A DNA stretch of 64,000 nucleotides, taken from contig JAPOYX010000268.1 of NCBI GenBank assembly GCA_026706345.1, forward strand, positions 20,157-84,156. Reading direction: 5' to 3'. A program made the position numbers and the translations under genes. The notes below the pieces were generated by a model. That model saw nothing but the letters and a program-made list of their open reading frames with translations, was not told where the DNA came from and searched no databases. The DNA comes from Gemmatimonadota bacterium. Its GTDB lineage: Bacteria; JAAXHH01. Shown piece after piece: positions 45,200-54,400 of this stretch. The first letter of the stretch is position 1. Every line of letters starts with the position of its first letter.

Positions 45200-45682
45200 C
45201 TAGCAGCTCGGCTCTGTGGATGCGCCGGCCTGGACGATCTCCTTATGGGTCTGCAGAATCAGCTCCAGGGCATTGACCACGGACTCGAATTGCTCCAGGT
45301 CCCATTTGCCGGCTACTCTTAAAGCCGCCTCCCTGGCAACCCGCCAGAACCGCTCCGTGGCTTTCTGTCCCTGCTCCGTCAACTCGCAGACGACCACCCT
45401 TCTGTCCTTCGGATCCCTGGCGCGAGTCACCAGGTCCTTGCTCTCCAGCCGGTCTACGATCGAGGTCGTGGCGGCCAGGGTATTCCTCAGATAGTAGGAG
45501 ATCATCCCCATGCGCGTCGGACCCAATTGTTTCAGCAAGACCAGGGTATTGAACTGGGAAATCGACAGATCCATGCCCTGCCACTCATGCAGACGGCCGC
45601 TGTACATGATCCGGTTGATTTCCTCTACAGCATCCAGGTAGCGGGTTGAAACCTGATTCCTGCGTTCGTCATCCACGTTCAT
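45200..45682 (-). CDS. MarR-family transcriptional regulator 1
   Basis: A 160-aa winged-helix regulator. I take ATG 45682 (MNVDDERRNQV); a TTG at 45700 is possible. The N-terminal dimer helices are followed by LKQLGPTRMGMISYYLRNTL (helix-turn-helix), TSIVDRLESKDLVTRARDPK and the wing DRRVVVCELTEQGQKA, typical of MarR. A paralogue lies about 600 bp away at 46275 with the same tail pattern (KWDLEQFESVVNALELI). A perfect palindrome 50-64 bp upstream is a likely operator. No obvious target gene is adjacent, so the regulon is unknown. Confidence 0.88.
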   Translation of the reverse strand: MNVDDERRNQVSTRYLDAVEEINRIMYSGRLHEWQGMDLSISQFNTLVLLKQLGPTRMGMISYYLRNTLAATTSIVDRLESKDLVTRARDPKDRRVVVCELTEQGQKATERFWRVAREAALRVAGKWDLEQFESVVNALELILQTHKEIVQAGASTEPSC

Positions 45683-45732
45683 CCACCCGGTATCAGCCAA
45701 GTAGTTACGATTCTCAACTAATCTGTGTAAGA

Positions 45733-45747
45733 ACTATATAATATAGT
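45733..45747. promoter_or_regulatory. perfect palindrome, candidate MarR operator
   Basis: ACTATAT-A-ATATAGT, a perfect 7+1+7 inverted repeat 50 bp upstream of the MarR 1 start, in AT-rich promoter-like DNA. Confidence 0.55.
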
Positions 45748-46274
45748 AATATTTGTCAAATTAAACTTTTGGCTCCTGGAGTGGCCTCTTGCAGACGCGC
45801 TCATGTGCCGTTCCAGGACGCGCTCATGTGCCGTTCCAGGACGCGCTCATGTGCCGTTCCAGGCCAAGCGATGGCGGGTTTCGGTTCATGCCGGCCGGAT
45901 GGGAGACCATCACGATCAAGCCGTTTCCGGCGTGTCTGAGGGTGTTCGCTTCGCGGGTGAGTATGGGCAGGAACGCCCGGTAACAGGAAGACCGCCTTTT
46001 CCGCTCGACGGTCCGGTACTTGCTGATCAGCCTGGGATTGAAACTGCCTTGGAGATTACGGCGGGATTACGGCGGGGCCGGGACGCCCCTGTTTGTCGTC
46101 CTGGCGGACTTCCATTTCTGAGGGAAAGACGAAGGCATGGCCGGACACGGGAAACATGGTACCGGCTCCGTGCTAAGCTATCGAGGCAACGGCTTTACGA
46201 GTCTTCGGATGTTCGAGGCACCGGCTATTTCTTAAAACGCTGATCTGCCCTGTCTGCATCAGATAAACCTTGTC
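45748..46274. other. gene-free stretch between two MarR genes
   Basis: Holds a 23-bp perfect triplicate (45794-45862). A 146-codon frame (45803-46243, plus) begins inside the repeat, matches nothing I know and lacks a ribosome site, so I do not call it a gene. Confidence 0.6.
45794..45862. repeat. 23-bp perfect tandem triplicate
   Basis: Three identical head-to-tail units at 45794-45816, 45817-45839 and 45840-45862, each beginning GACGCGCTCATGTGCC. No spacers, so not a CRISPR array. Perfect identity suggests recent slippage. Confidence 0.95.
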
Positions 46275-46769
46275 CTATGGCTTGTCTTTCAACTGGCTCG
46301 AAACGACCGATGCCTGAACTTCCTTTTCCGCCCTCCATAACAGTTCCAGGGACTCCACCACCGATTCGAATTGGTCTAAATCCCACTTCTCGGCCACCTT
46401 GTTCGCACGAATCGCGGCAAGATGCATGAACTGCTCCGTGGCCTTCCTGCCGCGTTTGGTCAATTCACAAATAACCACTCTCCGGTCATCCGGATCCGAA
46501 CTTCTTCGAAGGTATCCCTTGCCAACCAGGTGGTCTACGATATTGGACGTATGCGACAGCTTGCTACCCAAGTGACTTGCCAGGGTACCCATCCGGGCGG
46601 GTCCGTAATAATCAAGCAGAACCAGGGTGTCGATATGGTGCGCATTCAGATCCAGTTTCTTCAGTTCGTCCGAACGTCCACTGTACATCAGGCGATTCAG
46701 ATGTTGGATCACGCATACGAACCGGTCTGTCAACTTCCCTCTGCGGTTTTCTCCTGTTAATACGCTCAT
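46275..46769 (-). CDS. MarR-family transcriptional regulator 2
   Basis: A 164-aa paralogue of the gene at 45200. ATG 46769 (MSVLTGENRRGKLTDRFVCV) is preceded by AAGGA; the frame extends to a TTG at 46796. MarR features: LDYYGPARMGTLASHLGSKL helix-turn-helix, SNIVDHLVGKGYLRRSSDP and wing DRRVVICELTKRGRKA, then KWDLDQFESVVESLELL, closely parallel to its paralogue. The two probably arose by local duplication and may heterodimerise or regulate each other. Upstream is a triple 10-bp AT-rich repeat (46887-46916). Confidence 0.87.
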   Translation of the reverse strand: MSVLTGENRRGKLTDRFVCVIQHLNRLMYSGRSDELKKLDLNAHHIDTLVLLDYYGPARMGTLASHLGSKLSHTSNIVDHLVGKGYLRRSSDPDDRRVVICELTKRGRKATEQFMHLAAIRANKVAEKWDLDQFESVVESLELLWRAEKEVQASVVSSQLKDKP

Positions 46770-46886
46770 ACCCGCTAATCCTTGATACGCGTTCAACTAT
46801 CCGTTATGACTGCTGCCGGACTCAGGGTTGATGCCGATCATCGGTTGACAGATGACCGGAATGAGATCGATCATTACGGACAGTTT

Positions 46887-46916
46887 GTTAAGTATAGTTA
46901 AATATGGTTAAGTATA
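46887..46916. repeat. three 10-bp AT-rich units, possible regulator site
   Basis: GTTAAGTATA, GTTAAATATG, GTTAAGTATA in tandem, about 118 bp upstream of the MarR 2 start codon. Spacing near one helical turn would place copies on one DNA face. Confidence 0.6.
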
Positions 46917-47147
46917 ACGGAAATAGTGTGACCCGTGTGTGAACAATACGCTCCTTAAAGGGTATATTGTGCGAACAACTCGCTTTACCGATGGGACCTG
47001 CCGGGATGCCCACCAATACCGTCGAGATGTCCACCAATACGATGATACGCGCATGCAGTAACGCGGTTGCGGTATGGGCACGAGATTGGCAAAACCCTCA
47101 AACTCCCCGTAAATACGGAGCCTTCGTGAATTTGACTGATTTATCGC

Positions 47148-47175
47148 TTGACTTTGTATTGTACAATTGTACAAT
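47148..47175 (+). promoter_or_regulatory. promoter with overlapping palindromic operator of the PIN/Phd module
   Basis: TTGACT (47148-47153), 16-bp spacer, TACAAT (47170-47175). TTGTACAATTGTACAA (47159-47174) is a perfect 16-bp palindrome overlapping the -10 box, as expected for antitoxin autorepression. Confidence 0.65.
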
Positions 47176-47195
47176 ATATAAATGGAGGTTTCGGC

Positions 47196-47594
47196 GTGAA
47201 TATGGTCATCGACACATCGGCGATTATCGCTTCCGTATTGCGGGGTCCGGAAAGAGACCTGCTAGCGAAGGCCGCTTCGGGGCATGCTCTCATTGCGCCG
47301 GACTTCATCCGATGGGAAGTCTGCAATACCTTTTCCGTCATGGTCCGGCAGAAAGCCATCGACGCCCGTGAGGCGCGCACGACGATGGAGATCCTCGATA
47401 ACATTCCCTTGCGTTACGTGGACGTGGACATGGCCAGCGTCCTCACGATCGCGTCCCGGTTGAAGGGGGTGGCGGCCGACGCTTTTTTTCTGGAGACCGC
47501 CCTCCGGTACAACGCCCCCCTGTTGACGCTGGACCGTTCGTTGGCCCGCGCCGCGGGGTCACTCGGAATCGAAGTGGTTCGCCTGGAGGATTGA
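47196..47594 (+). CDS. PIN-domain toxin (VapC-like ribonuclease)
   Basis: A 132-aa PIN protein. The GTG at 47196 is chosen for its GGAGG at seven-base spacing; ATG 47202 is the alternative. The acidic metal-binding residues are all in place: MVIDTSAII, IRWEVCN, GVAADAFFLETA and LLTLDRSL, so it should be an active Mg-dependent RNase, usually against tRNA or rRNA. Its antitoxin gene follows 12 bp downstream, giving the less common toxin-first order. The operator overlaps the promoter just upstream. Confidence 0.87.
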   Translation: MNMVIDTSAIIASVLRGPERDLLAKAASGHALIAPDFIRWEVCNTFSVMVRQKAIDAREARTTMEILDNIPLRYVDVDMASVLTIASRLKGVAADAFFLETALRYNAPLLTLDRSLARAAGSLGIEVVRLED

Positions 47595-47606
47595 GGGAGT
47601 TCCGCG

Positions 47607-47855
47607 ATGGACGTCTATACCTATTCTGAAGCCAGGCAGCATCTGTCGAGCCTGCTCGACGAGGCCGAATCGACGGGAAAGGTCATCATCCGCCGGAAGG
47701 ATGGCCGAAGGTATGCCGTCGTCCCCGAACTGCCTCCCGCTTCGCCGCTGGATGTCCCGCTGGCCGGGACGGACCTCACGGCGAAGGAGGTAGTCAAACT
47801 CGTGAGACGCCAGCGTATCAGAGGCAAGAGGTGGGGTCGCGATTCGGAAAAGTAA
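47607..47855 (+). CDS. Phd/YefM-type antitoxin
   Basis: An 82-aa protein pairing with the PIN toxin upstream. The N-terminal Phd/YefM DNA-binding fold is seen in YTYSEARQHLSSLLDEAEST and GKVIIRRKDGRRYAVVPEL; the C-terminus is a basic, probably disordered toxin-binding tail (KLVRRQRIRGKRWGRD). It should neutralise the toxin and repress the operon through the palindrome at 47159-47174. Confidence 0.85.
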   Translation: MDVYTYSEARQHLSSLLDEAESTGKVIIRRKDGRRYAVVPELPPASPLDVPLAGTDLTAKEVVKLVRRQRIRGKRWGRDSEK

Positions 47856-47978
47856 GCGGCTTGGGGACCCGGTTGGACCCTGCCCGGGCACGGCAAGGCG
47901 CGTTTTCGGTTGCGTATCCGCCGTGATATGCATAGATTACCCGTGTTGAGCGTTGTTCATTTCCGGGAGAATCCGTTC

Positions 47979-48389
47979 ATGATCAGGCGATTCACCATCC
48001 TCATCCTCTTCCTCGCGCTGTCGTCTCCGAGCACGGCGGTCGGCGCCACGGCCGGCCTGTGTATGACGGAAAGGTCCGTGTCGCCAAACGGGATGCCGGC
48101 GGAAGGCGCGCATGCGTGCTGCGCGACGGCCGAGGCACCGGAAACTTGCGAAGCGGGGATGCTGGCCATGTCCTGCTGCAGCCTCGAACCGGCTCCGTAC
48201 CAGGAGACCGGCGCGGGTGCGCTCCCTGCGTACTCTCTCGTCCAACCTGATCAGCCGGATTTGTCAACACCGCTGCGGGGTCCTCACGCGGCCGAACCGG
48301 AGGTCCATGTCTCCAGGGTTTCACCGGAGATGGATACCACCCGGTCCCCGCCACCCTTGCGCACGCTCTTCTGCACCTACCTCATTTAA
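47979..48389 (+). CDS. small exported cysteine-rich protein ahead of the metal-efflux operon
   Basis: A 136-aa protein from ATG 47979 (MIRRFTILILFLALSSPST) with GGGAGA upstream. The signal peptide probably ends near AVGA-TAG. The mature part has Cys and Met clusters (GLCMTERS, HACCATAEAPETCEAGMLAM, SCC) that could bind copper or another soft metal, then a Pro-rich region and a final PLRTLFCTYLI. I do not recognise the family. It is 274 bp upstream of the TolC-type gene on the same strand, so a periplasmic metal chaperone or sensor for the pump is plausible but unproven. Confidence 0.65.
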   Translation: MIRRFTILILFLALSSPSTAVGATAGLCMTERSVSPNGMPAEGAHACCATAEAPETCEAGMLAMSCCSLEPAPYQETGAGALPAYSLVQPDQPDLSTPLRGPHAAEPEVHVSRVSPEMDTTRSPPPLRTLFCTYLI

Positions 48390-48663
48390 TACCCCGCTCT
48401 GATTCCGTTGGGCACCAACGCGTCGTGCGACAGACACGACCGTAGCGGGCATCTTGTATCCGGGTTAATCGTGCAGCCGGACAGGAGGTGTCTCGTTGTC
48501 CGGGCCGCCCGACGATTCCTGTCGTGATATCCGCGAGTCGCAATGTGCTCAAATGTCGCACCAGGATGCGTTCCAATGTCGCGCCGGGAATCGCTATATA
48601 GTAGCACGCACGGCCCGCAACGACTAATAACAAACGATCCATATCAACCCAAGGAACTGGCCT

Positions 48664-49947
48664 ATGTCCGTATTCCTACGATACGCGGGCGTTTTGGTCG
48701 CGATCATCGTCACTTCAATTGCCGTCCTGGCTGTCGCCGTCCAGCCGGCCCGGGCCCAGACGCCGCGGCTCGAGGCCCTGGTCGCCGAGGCCCTGGACCG
48801 CAACCCGGCCCTTCAGGCGGCCCGTCATCGCCGCGACGCGGTGGAGCAGGAGGAGCCCCAGGTCACCTCGTACCCGGACCCGGCGTTTACGTACACGCGG
48901 TGGCTTTCCTCGCCGGAAACGCGCGTCGGACCGCAGAGAAACGTGCTGGCTTTCGGCCAGAAGATCCCATACCCGGGCAAACTGAGCCTGCGCGGAGCCA
49001 TGTCGGGCGAGAAAACGGCCGCCGAAACAGCCCGCATGCAGTCGATCGCCCGCGACATCACCCACGAAGTGAAGCGCGTCTACTACGACCTTTACCGGGT
49101 AGACCGGTCCCTGCGCATCCTAGACGATTACCTCGTCATGCTGGAGACCTTCACCGGCGCCGCGGAGGAGAAGTACGCGACCGGGGGCGGTACGCAGGCG
49201 GACGTGCTCAAGTCCCACGTGGAAGTGTCGGAAATCCTGAAGCGGCGCATCGCGCTGGAGGGCGAGCGCGTCGCCCTCGCGGCCCGTCTCAACGCAGTGT
49301 TGAGCCGCCCGTCCGATACCGCCGTCGACCAGGTGGCGGCTATAGACACCACGAGATACGCCCGACCCAAATCCCTGGTGGTCGAAAGGGCGCTTGCCGT
49401 CCGGCAGGAACTGGTGGCGGTCGACGCCCGGATCCGCCGGAACGAACTGGGCGTGCGGCTCGCCCGCCTCGCCAGCCGACCGGATTTCACGGTGCAGGCA
49501 TCCTATATCACCGTCCCCAGGGTCGGGGGCAATGCCGTGTCCGACGCGGGGAAAGACGCCTTAGGCGTCATGTTGAACGTGAACCTGCCCCTGTTCAGGA
49601 AACGCATCCGGGCCGAAGAGCAGGAGGCCGTGGCGCGGGTGGAAGAAAGCCGTTACATCAGGAAGAACATCCAGGATACCGTCGCGGCGGAGGTCGCCGA
49701 GGCCTACGGGCGGCTGCGCCACTCCGGACGGGCCCTGGCCGTCTACGAGCAGGGCCTGATCGCCCAGGCGGAAAACAGCGTGCTGGCGACGCTGGCCGCG
49801 TACCAGACGGGACAGATGGACTTCCTGGATCTGCTCGACGCGGAACGCATGGTGCTGCGCACCCGGCTCGGGTACGTGGCGGAAACGGCGAACTACCGTA
49901 AGTATTTGAGTCTGCTGGAAAGAGCCGCCGGGGGTTCGCTCCCGTAG
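48664..49947 (+). CDS. TolC-family outer-membrane channel of a metal efflux pump (CusC-like)
   Basis: A 427-aa outer-membrane factor. ATG 48664 follows AAGGAACTGGCCT. The signal peptide ends near ARA-QTP. The OEP repeats are visible as paired long helices: LEALVAEALDRNPALQAARH, ARDITHEVKRVYYDLYRVDR, and in the second half ELVAVDARIRRNELGVRLAR with VAEAYGRLRHSGRALAVYEQ. No lipobox is seen, unlike E. coli CusC. It is the first structural gene of a tripartite pump, 16 bp ahead of the adaptor gene. Confidence 0.9.
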   Translation: MSVFLRYAGVLVAIIVTSIAVLAVAVQPARAQTPRLEALVAEALDRNPALQAARHRRDAVEQEEPQVTSYPDPAFTYTRWLSSPETRVGPQRNVLAFGQKIPYPGKLSLRGAMSGEKTAAETARMQSIARDITHEVKRVYYDLYRVDRSLRILDDYLVMLETFTGAAEEKYATGGGTQADVLKSHVEVSEILKRRIALEGERVALAARLNAVLSRPSDTAVDQVAAIDTTRYARPKSLVVERALAVRQELVAVDARIRRNELGVRLARLASRPDFTVQASYITVPRVGGNAVSDAGKDALGVMLNVNLPLFRKRIRAEEQEAVARVEESRYIRKNIQDTVAAEVAEAYGRLRHSGRALAVYEQGLIAQAENSVLATLAAYQTGQMDFLDLLDAERMVLRTRLGYVAETANYRKYLSLLERAAGGSLP

Positions 49948-49963
49948 GCGCAGGAGGTAAACC

Positions 49964-51352
49964 ATGAGCATCATCAGACGAATACGCGGCCGCGTATACC
50001 GGACGCTGCTCCTCGTGCTGCTGGTTGTCGTTCCGGTAGCCATAGCCGGGGGATGCGGCGACTCCGAAACGACCGTTCCGGAGAGCGACGGCGCCGAAAC
50101 GGCGCAGACCCAGCTCTGGACGTGCGGCATGCACCCGAACGTCATCGCAGAAGAACCTGGCCAGTGCCCCATCTGCGGGATGAACCTCACGCCGGTCAAA
50201 CGCACGGACGAAGTGGAGGAGCCGGCGGCCGACGGCGCGGGCAGTGAATCCGAAATGGATCACGCGGGCGAACATGGTGAAATGGCCGCGGCATCCACGG
50301 ACGAATCCGCGCGCACATCCCGCGACGCCGCCATCGTGATCGACCCGGTCACCATTCAGAATATCGGCGTGCAGACCGCGCCGGTCCGGGAGCGTCCGCT
50401 GACCCGGTCCATTCGGACCGTAGGACATCTCGACTACAACGAGGAGCTGTTCTCCCGGATAAACGTCAAATACCCCGGGTGGATCGAACGGCTGTACGTG
50501 AACGAGACGGGGCAGCAGGTACGCGCGGGCGATCCCCTGCTGGACATCTATTCTCCGGAACTGGTGGCGGCGCAGGAAGAGTACCTCCTGGCCTTTCAGA
50601 ACCTCAGGAACCTGGAGGGCAGCGAGTTCGAGACCATCGCGAAAGGCGCGGTGTCGCTGCTGGACGCCTCGCGGCGCCGGCTGCTCTACTGGGACGTGAC
50701 CGAAGCGCAGATCCGGGAGCTGGAAGCGCGCGGCGCGATCACCCGCACGCTGACCATCTACGCGCCGTCGAACGGAATCGTCGTGGAACGCATCGCCGAA
50801 CTGGGCATGCGCGTCACGCCCGGCATGGATATGTACCGCATGGCCGATCTGTCCACCATCTGGGCCTTCGCCCACGTCTACGACGCGGACGCCCCGTGGC
50901 TGAGTCCGGGGCTGACAGCCGAAATGGAGCTTCCCTACAATCCCGGAAAGGTCTATCGCGGCAGGATCGACTACATCTATCCCTACCTGGACCAGGCATC
51001 CCGGGATATCAAGATCCGGCTGGTGTTTCCCAACCGGAATCTCGAACTGAAACCCCAGATGTACGCCAACATCCGGCTTTCCGCGCGGGGCCAACGGCCC
51101 GTGCTCGTCATCCCGGGCAGCGCTGTGATCCGCAGCGGCGAGCGCGACGTGGTCTTCGTAGCCCTCGACGGGGGGAGATTCGAACCGCGCGAGGTAACCC
51201 TCGGCATGGAGGGGGAGGACGGCTACGTGCAGGCTGCGAGCGGTGTCAGCGCGGGAGAGCAGGTCGTGACGTCGGCCCAGTTCCTCATCGATTCGGAAAG
51301 CCGGCTCCAGGATGCGATCCAGAAAATGCTCGACCACCGGATGATGCATTGA
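49964..51352 (+). CDS. RND efflux periplasmic adaptor with heavy-metal-binding domain (CusB-like)
   Basis: A 462-aa membrane-fusion protein with N-terminal anchor/lipobox (AIAGGC at about residue 31). Residues about 50-70 form the heavy-metal-binding domain WTCGMHPNVIAEEPGQCPIC, then GMNLTPV. A Met/His-rich linker follows (MDHAGEHGEMAAAS), then the adaptor core: VGHLDYNEELFSRINVKYPG, lipoyl/hairpin region AGDPLLDIYSPELVAAQEEY, barrel segments IYAPSNGIVVERIAELG, and GVSAGEQVVTSAQFLIDSES at the end. The metal is probably copper or silver by analogy with CusB. The gene lies between the TolC and RND genes. Confidence 0.93.
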   Translation: MSIIRRIRGRVYRTLLLVLLVVVPVAIAGGCGDSETTVPESDGAETAQTQLWTCGMHPNVIAEEPGQCPICGMNLTPVKRTDEVEEPAADGAGSESEMDHAGEHGEMAAASTDESARTSRDAAIVIDPVTIQNIGVQTAPVRERPLTRSIRTVGHLDYNEELFSRINVKYPGWIERLYVNETGQQVRAGDPLLDIYSPELVAAQEEYLLAFQNLRNLEGSEFETIAKGAVSLLDASRRRLLYWDVTEAQIRELEARGAITRTLTIYAPSNGIVVERIAELGMRVTPGMDMYRMADLSTIWAFAHVYDADAPWLSPGLTAEMELPYNPGKVYRGRIDYIYPYLDQASRDIKIRLVFPNRNLELKPQMYANIRLSARGQRPVLVIPGSAVIRSGERDVVFVALDGGRFEPREVTLGMEGEDGYVQAASGVSAGEQVVTSAQFLIDSESRLQDAIQKMLDHRMMH

Positions 51353-51474
51353 CCGGACCGCACGGACCGCACGGACCGCACGGTGTGCGCGGACTGTCTG
51401 GATCTACCAGCGTGTCCAGGCCGTCCAGGCTGTCCAGGCCGGCAGGGCCGTCCAGGCCGTCCGGGCCGTCCGGA
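51348..51474 (+). repeat. two 9-bp tandem arrays filling the cusB-cusA spacer
   Basis: Array 1 (51348-51401) has six units, from ATTGACCGG, which holds the adaptor-gene stop, through three copies of ACCGCACGG to ACTGTCTGG. Array 2 (51412-51474) has seven units, mostly CCGTCCAGG. The CusA start codon is 17 bp further on. Confidence 0.92.
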
Positions 51475-51491
51475 ACATAAAGAGGTTCAAT

Positions 51492-54400
51492 ATGTTACAA
51501 CGCATAATCGAATATTCCGTGAAGAACCGGTTCCTGGTGATCCTGGTGACGGTGCTGCTCATCGCGGGCGGGACCGTGGCCCTGGTGGAGATCCCGCTGG
51601 ACGCCATCCCCGACCTCTCGGACGTGCAGGTGATCGTCCTGACCGAGTATCCCGGGCAGGCGCCGCAGGTGGTGGAGGACCAGGTAACCTATCCCCTGAC
51701 CACTGCCATGCTCGCGGTGCCCTACGCGAAGACGGTCCGCGGATACAGCTTCTTCGGGCTCAGTTTCGTGTACATCATCTTCGAAGACGGCACGGATCTC
51801 TACTGGGCCCGCAGCCGCGTGCTGGAGTACCTGAGCTACGTGACCGACCGCCTGCCGCCGGGCGTCAATCCCAGTCTCGGACCCGACGCCACGGGCGTAG
51901 GCTGGGTCTACCAGTACGTCCTCCGCAGCGACCGGCACAACCTGGCGGAGCTAAGGAGCATCCAGGACTGGTTCCTCCGGTACGAACTGACTTCGGTAAA
52001 CGGCGTTTCCGAGGTGGCCGGCATCGGCGGTTTCGTCAAACAGTACCAGGTGGAGGTCGATCCCAACAAGCTGCTGATCTACGGCATTCCGCTCAACCGG
52101 ATCAAGACGGCGATTCAGCGGAGCAACAACGACGTGGGCGGCCGGGTCGTCGAAATGGCGGAAGCCGAATACATGGTCCGCGGCCTGGGGTATATCCAGT
52201 CCGTCGAAGACCTGGAGAACGTCACCCTGGGGGTCGACAGCTACGGCACGCCCGTTCTGCTGCACCAAGTCGCCCGGGTCACGACGGGGCCGGAGCTGCG
52301 GCGCGGGCTGGCGGAATGGAACGGCGAGGGCGAGATCGTCGGCGGCATCATCGTCATGCGGTACGGCGAGAACGCCATGGAGGTCATCTGGAACGTCGAG
52401 GAGAAGCTGGAGTCGCTCAAGTCGGGCCTGCCGGAGGGCGTGGAGATCATCACGGCCTACGACCGGTCGAACCTGATCGAACGGGCCATCGACAACCTGA
52501 GCGACAAACTCCTGGTAGAAAGCCTCATCGTCGCCCTGGTCTGCATCATCTTCCTGGTCCACTTCCGCTCGGCGCTGGTGGTCATCCTCACCCTGCCGAT
52601 CAGCGTGCTCGCGGCCTTCCTAGTCATGTCCTGGCAGGGGATCAACGCCAACATCATGTCCCTGGGCGGGATCGCCATCGCCATCGGCACCCTGGTGGAC
52701 GCCGCCATCGTCATGATCGAGAACACCCACAAGCACATGGAGCGGGACCGCGGGAAGAAGGACCACTGGCGGATCGTGCTCGACGCCACGAAGGAAGTGG
52801 GCCCGTCCCTCTTCTACTCCCTGCTGATCATTACGCTGTCCTTCGCCCCCATCTTCGCCCTGCAGGCCCAGGAGGGGCGCCTCTTCAAGCCGCTGGCCTA
52901 CACCAAGACGTACACCATGGCCGCGGCCGCCCTGCTGGCGATCACCTTCGTGCCGGTCGTGATGGGCTACCTGGTCCGGGGCCGGATCCTGCCGGAACGC
53001 AGGAATCCCCTCAGCCGCCTGCTGGTGTTTCTCTACCGTCCCGTGATCCGGGCGGCGATCCGCCTGCGGTGGCTGGCCATCGCCGTAGCGGTGATCGCCC
53101 TTTCCGCGACGTGGTATCCGCTACAGCGGATCGGGTCGGAGTTCATGCCGCCCCTCTACGAGGGCGACCTGCTCTACATGCCGACCACGGATCCCGGCAT
53201 TTCGATCACAAAGGCCCGCCAGTTGCTGCAGCAGACCGACAAGATCATCCGATCGTTCCCGGAAGTGGAACAGGTCTTCGGCAAGGTGGGAAGGGCCGAC
53301 ACGGCGACCGATCCGGCGCCGCTGTCCATGATCGAAACCACCATCATGCTCAAGCCCGAGGAGGCGTGGAGACCGGGCATGACCCGCGAGGGGCTCGTGG
53401 AGGCGCTCAACGACGCCATCCAGTTTCCGGGCCTGACCAACGCCTGGACCATGCCCATCCGCACCCGGATCGACATGCTGTCGACGGGCATCCGGACCCC
53501 GGTGGGCGTCAAGCTGATGGGAGACGACCTGGCCGTGCTGTCGGACCTGGCCCAGCAGGTCGCAGTGGAACTCGGTGAACTGCCGGGCACGCTCAGCGTC
53601 TTCCCCGAGAAAACCCTTGGGGGAAACTACCTCGATTTTGAAATCGACCGAGTCGAGGCGGCCCGCTACGGGATGACCGTCGGCGACGTGCAGGACATCA
53701 TCATGTCGGCGGTCGGGGGCGTGGAAGTGACCCATACGGTCGAGGGCCTGGAGCGCTACCCGGTGAACATCCGCTATGCCCGGGAGTTGCGCGACGACAT
53801 ATCGGACCTCAGACGCATCCTGATCCCGACGCCATCGGGGGCGCAGATCCCCATCAGCCAGGTGGCCGACATACGGATCCGCAAGGGACCGTCCGGCATC
53901 AAATCGGAGAACGCCCGGCCCACGGCCTGGGTATACGTCGATCTCCGGGATACGGACATCGGCGCCTACGTCGATACCGCCCGGCAGCATATCGCGGAGC
54001 GCGTCTCGCTCCCCGTAGGGTACAGCATGGTCTGGAGCGGACAGTACGAATACCTGGAACGGGCGCAGCGCCGGCTCCAGATCGTCGTACCGGTCACCCT
54101 GGCCATCATTCTCCTGCTGCTCTATATGAACTTCAGGAACGTCGTGGACAGCATGATCGTCATGCTGTCGCTGCCCTTCGCGCTGGTGGGCGGCGTGTGG
54201 CTGATGTACCTGCTGGACTACGACTTCAGCATCGCGGTGGGCGTCGGGTTCATCGCGCTGGCCGGCGTGGCGGCGGAAACGGGGGTCGTCATGCTGCTCT
54301 ATCTCAAGCAGGCGTACCAGGAACGGATAAGCCGCAACGCATTAAACACCCGGCAGGATCTCTACGAAGTGGTCATGCACGGGGCCGTGGAACGGGTGCG

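Larger units (their letters stand above)
46770..47195. other. intergenic region between MarR 2 and the PIN/Phd module
   Basis: Divergent spacer holding the 10-bp triplicate (46887-46916), a doubled TTGACT (47132 and 47148) and the PIN/Phd operator. Small open frames here look spurious. Confidence 0.6.

Noticed and set aside
45794..45862. Possible CRISPR array
   Set aside because: Three 23-bp units are directly adjacent with no spacers, and there are no cas genes.
45803..46243. 146-codon frame between the MarR genes
   Set aside because: Begins inside the 23-bp repeat, lacks a ribosome-binding site and resembles nothing known.
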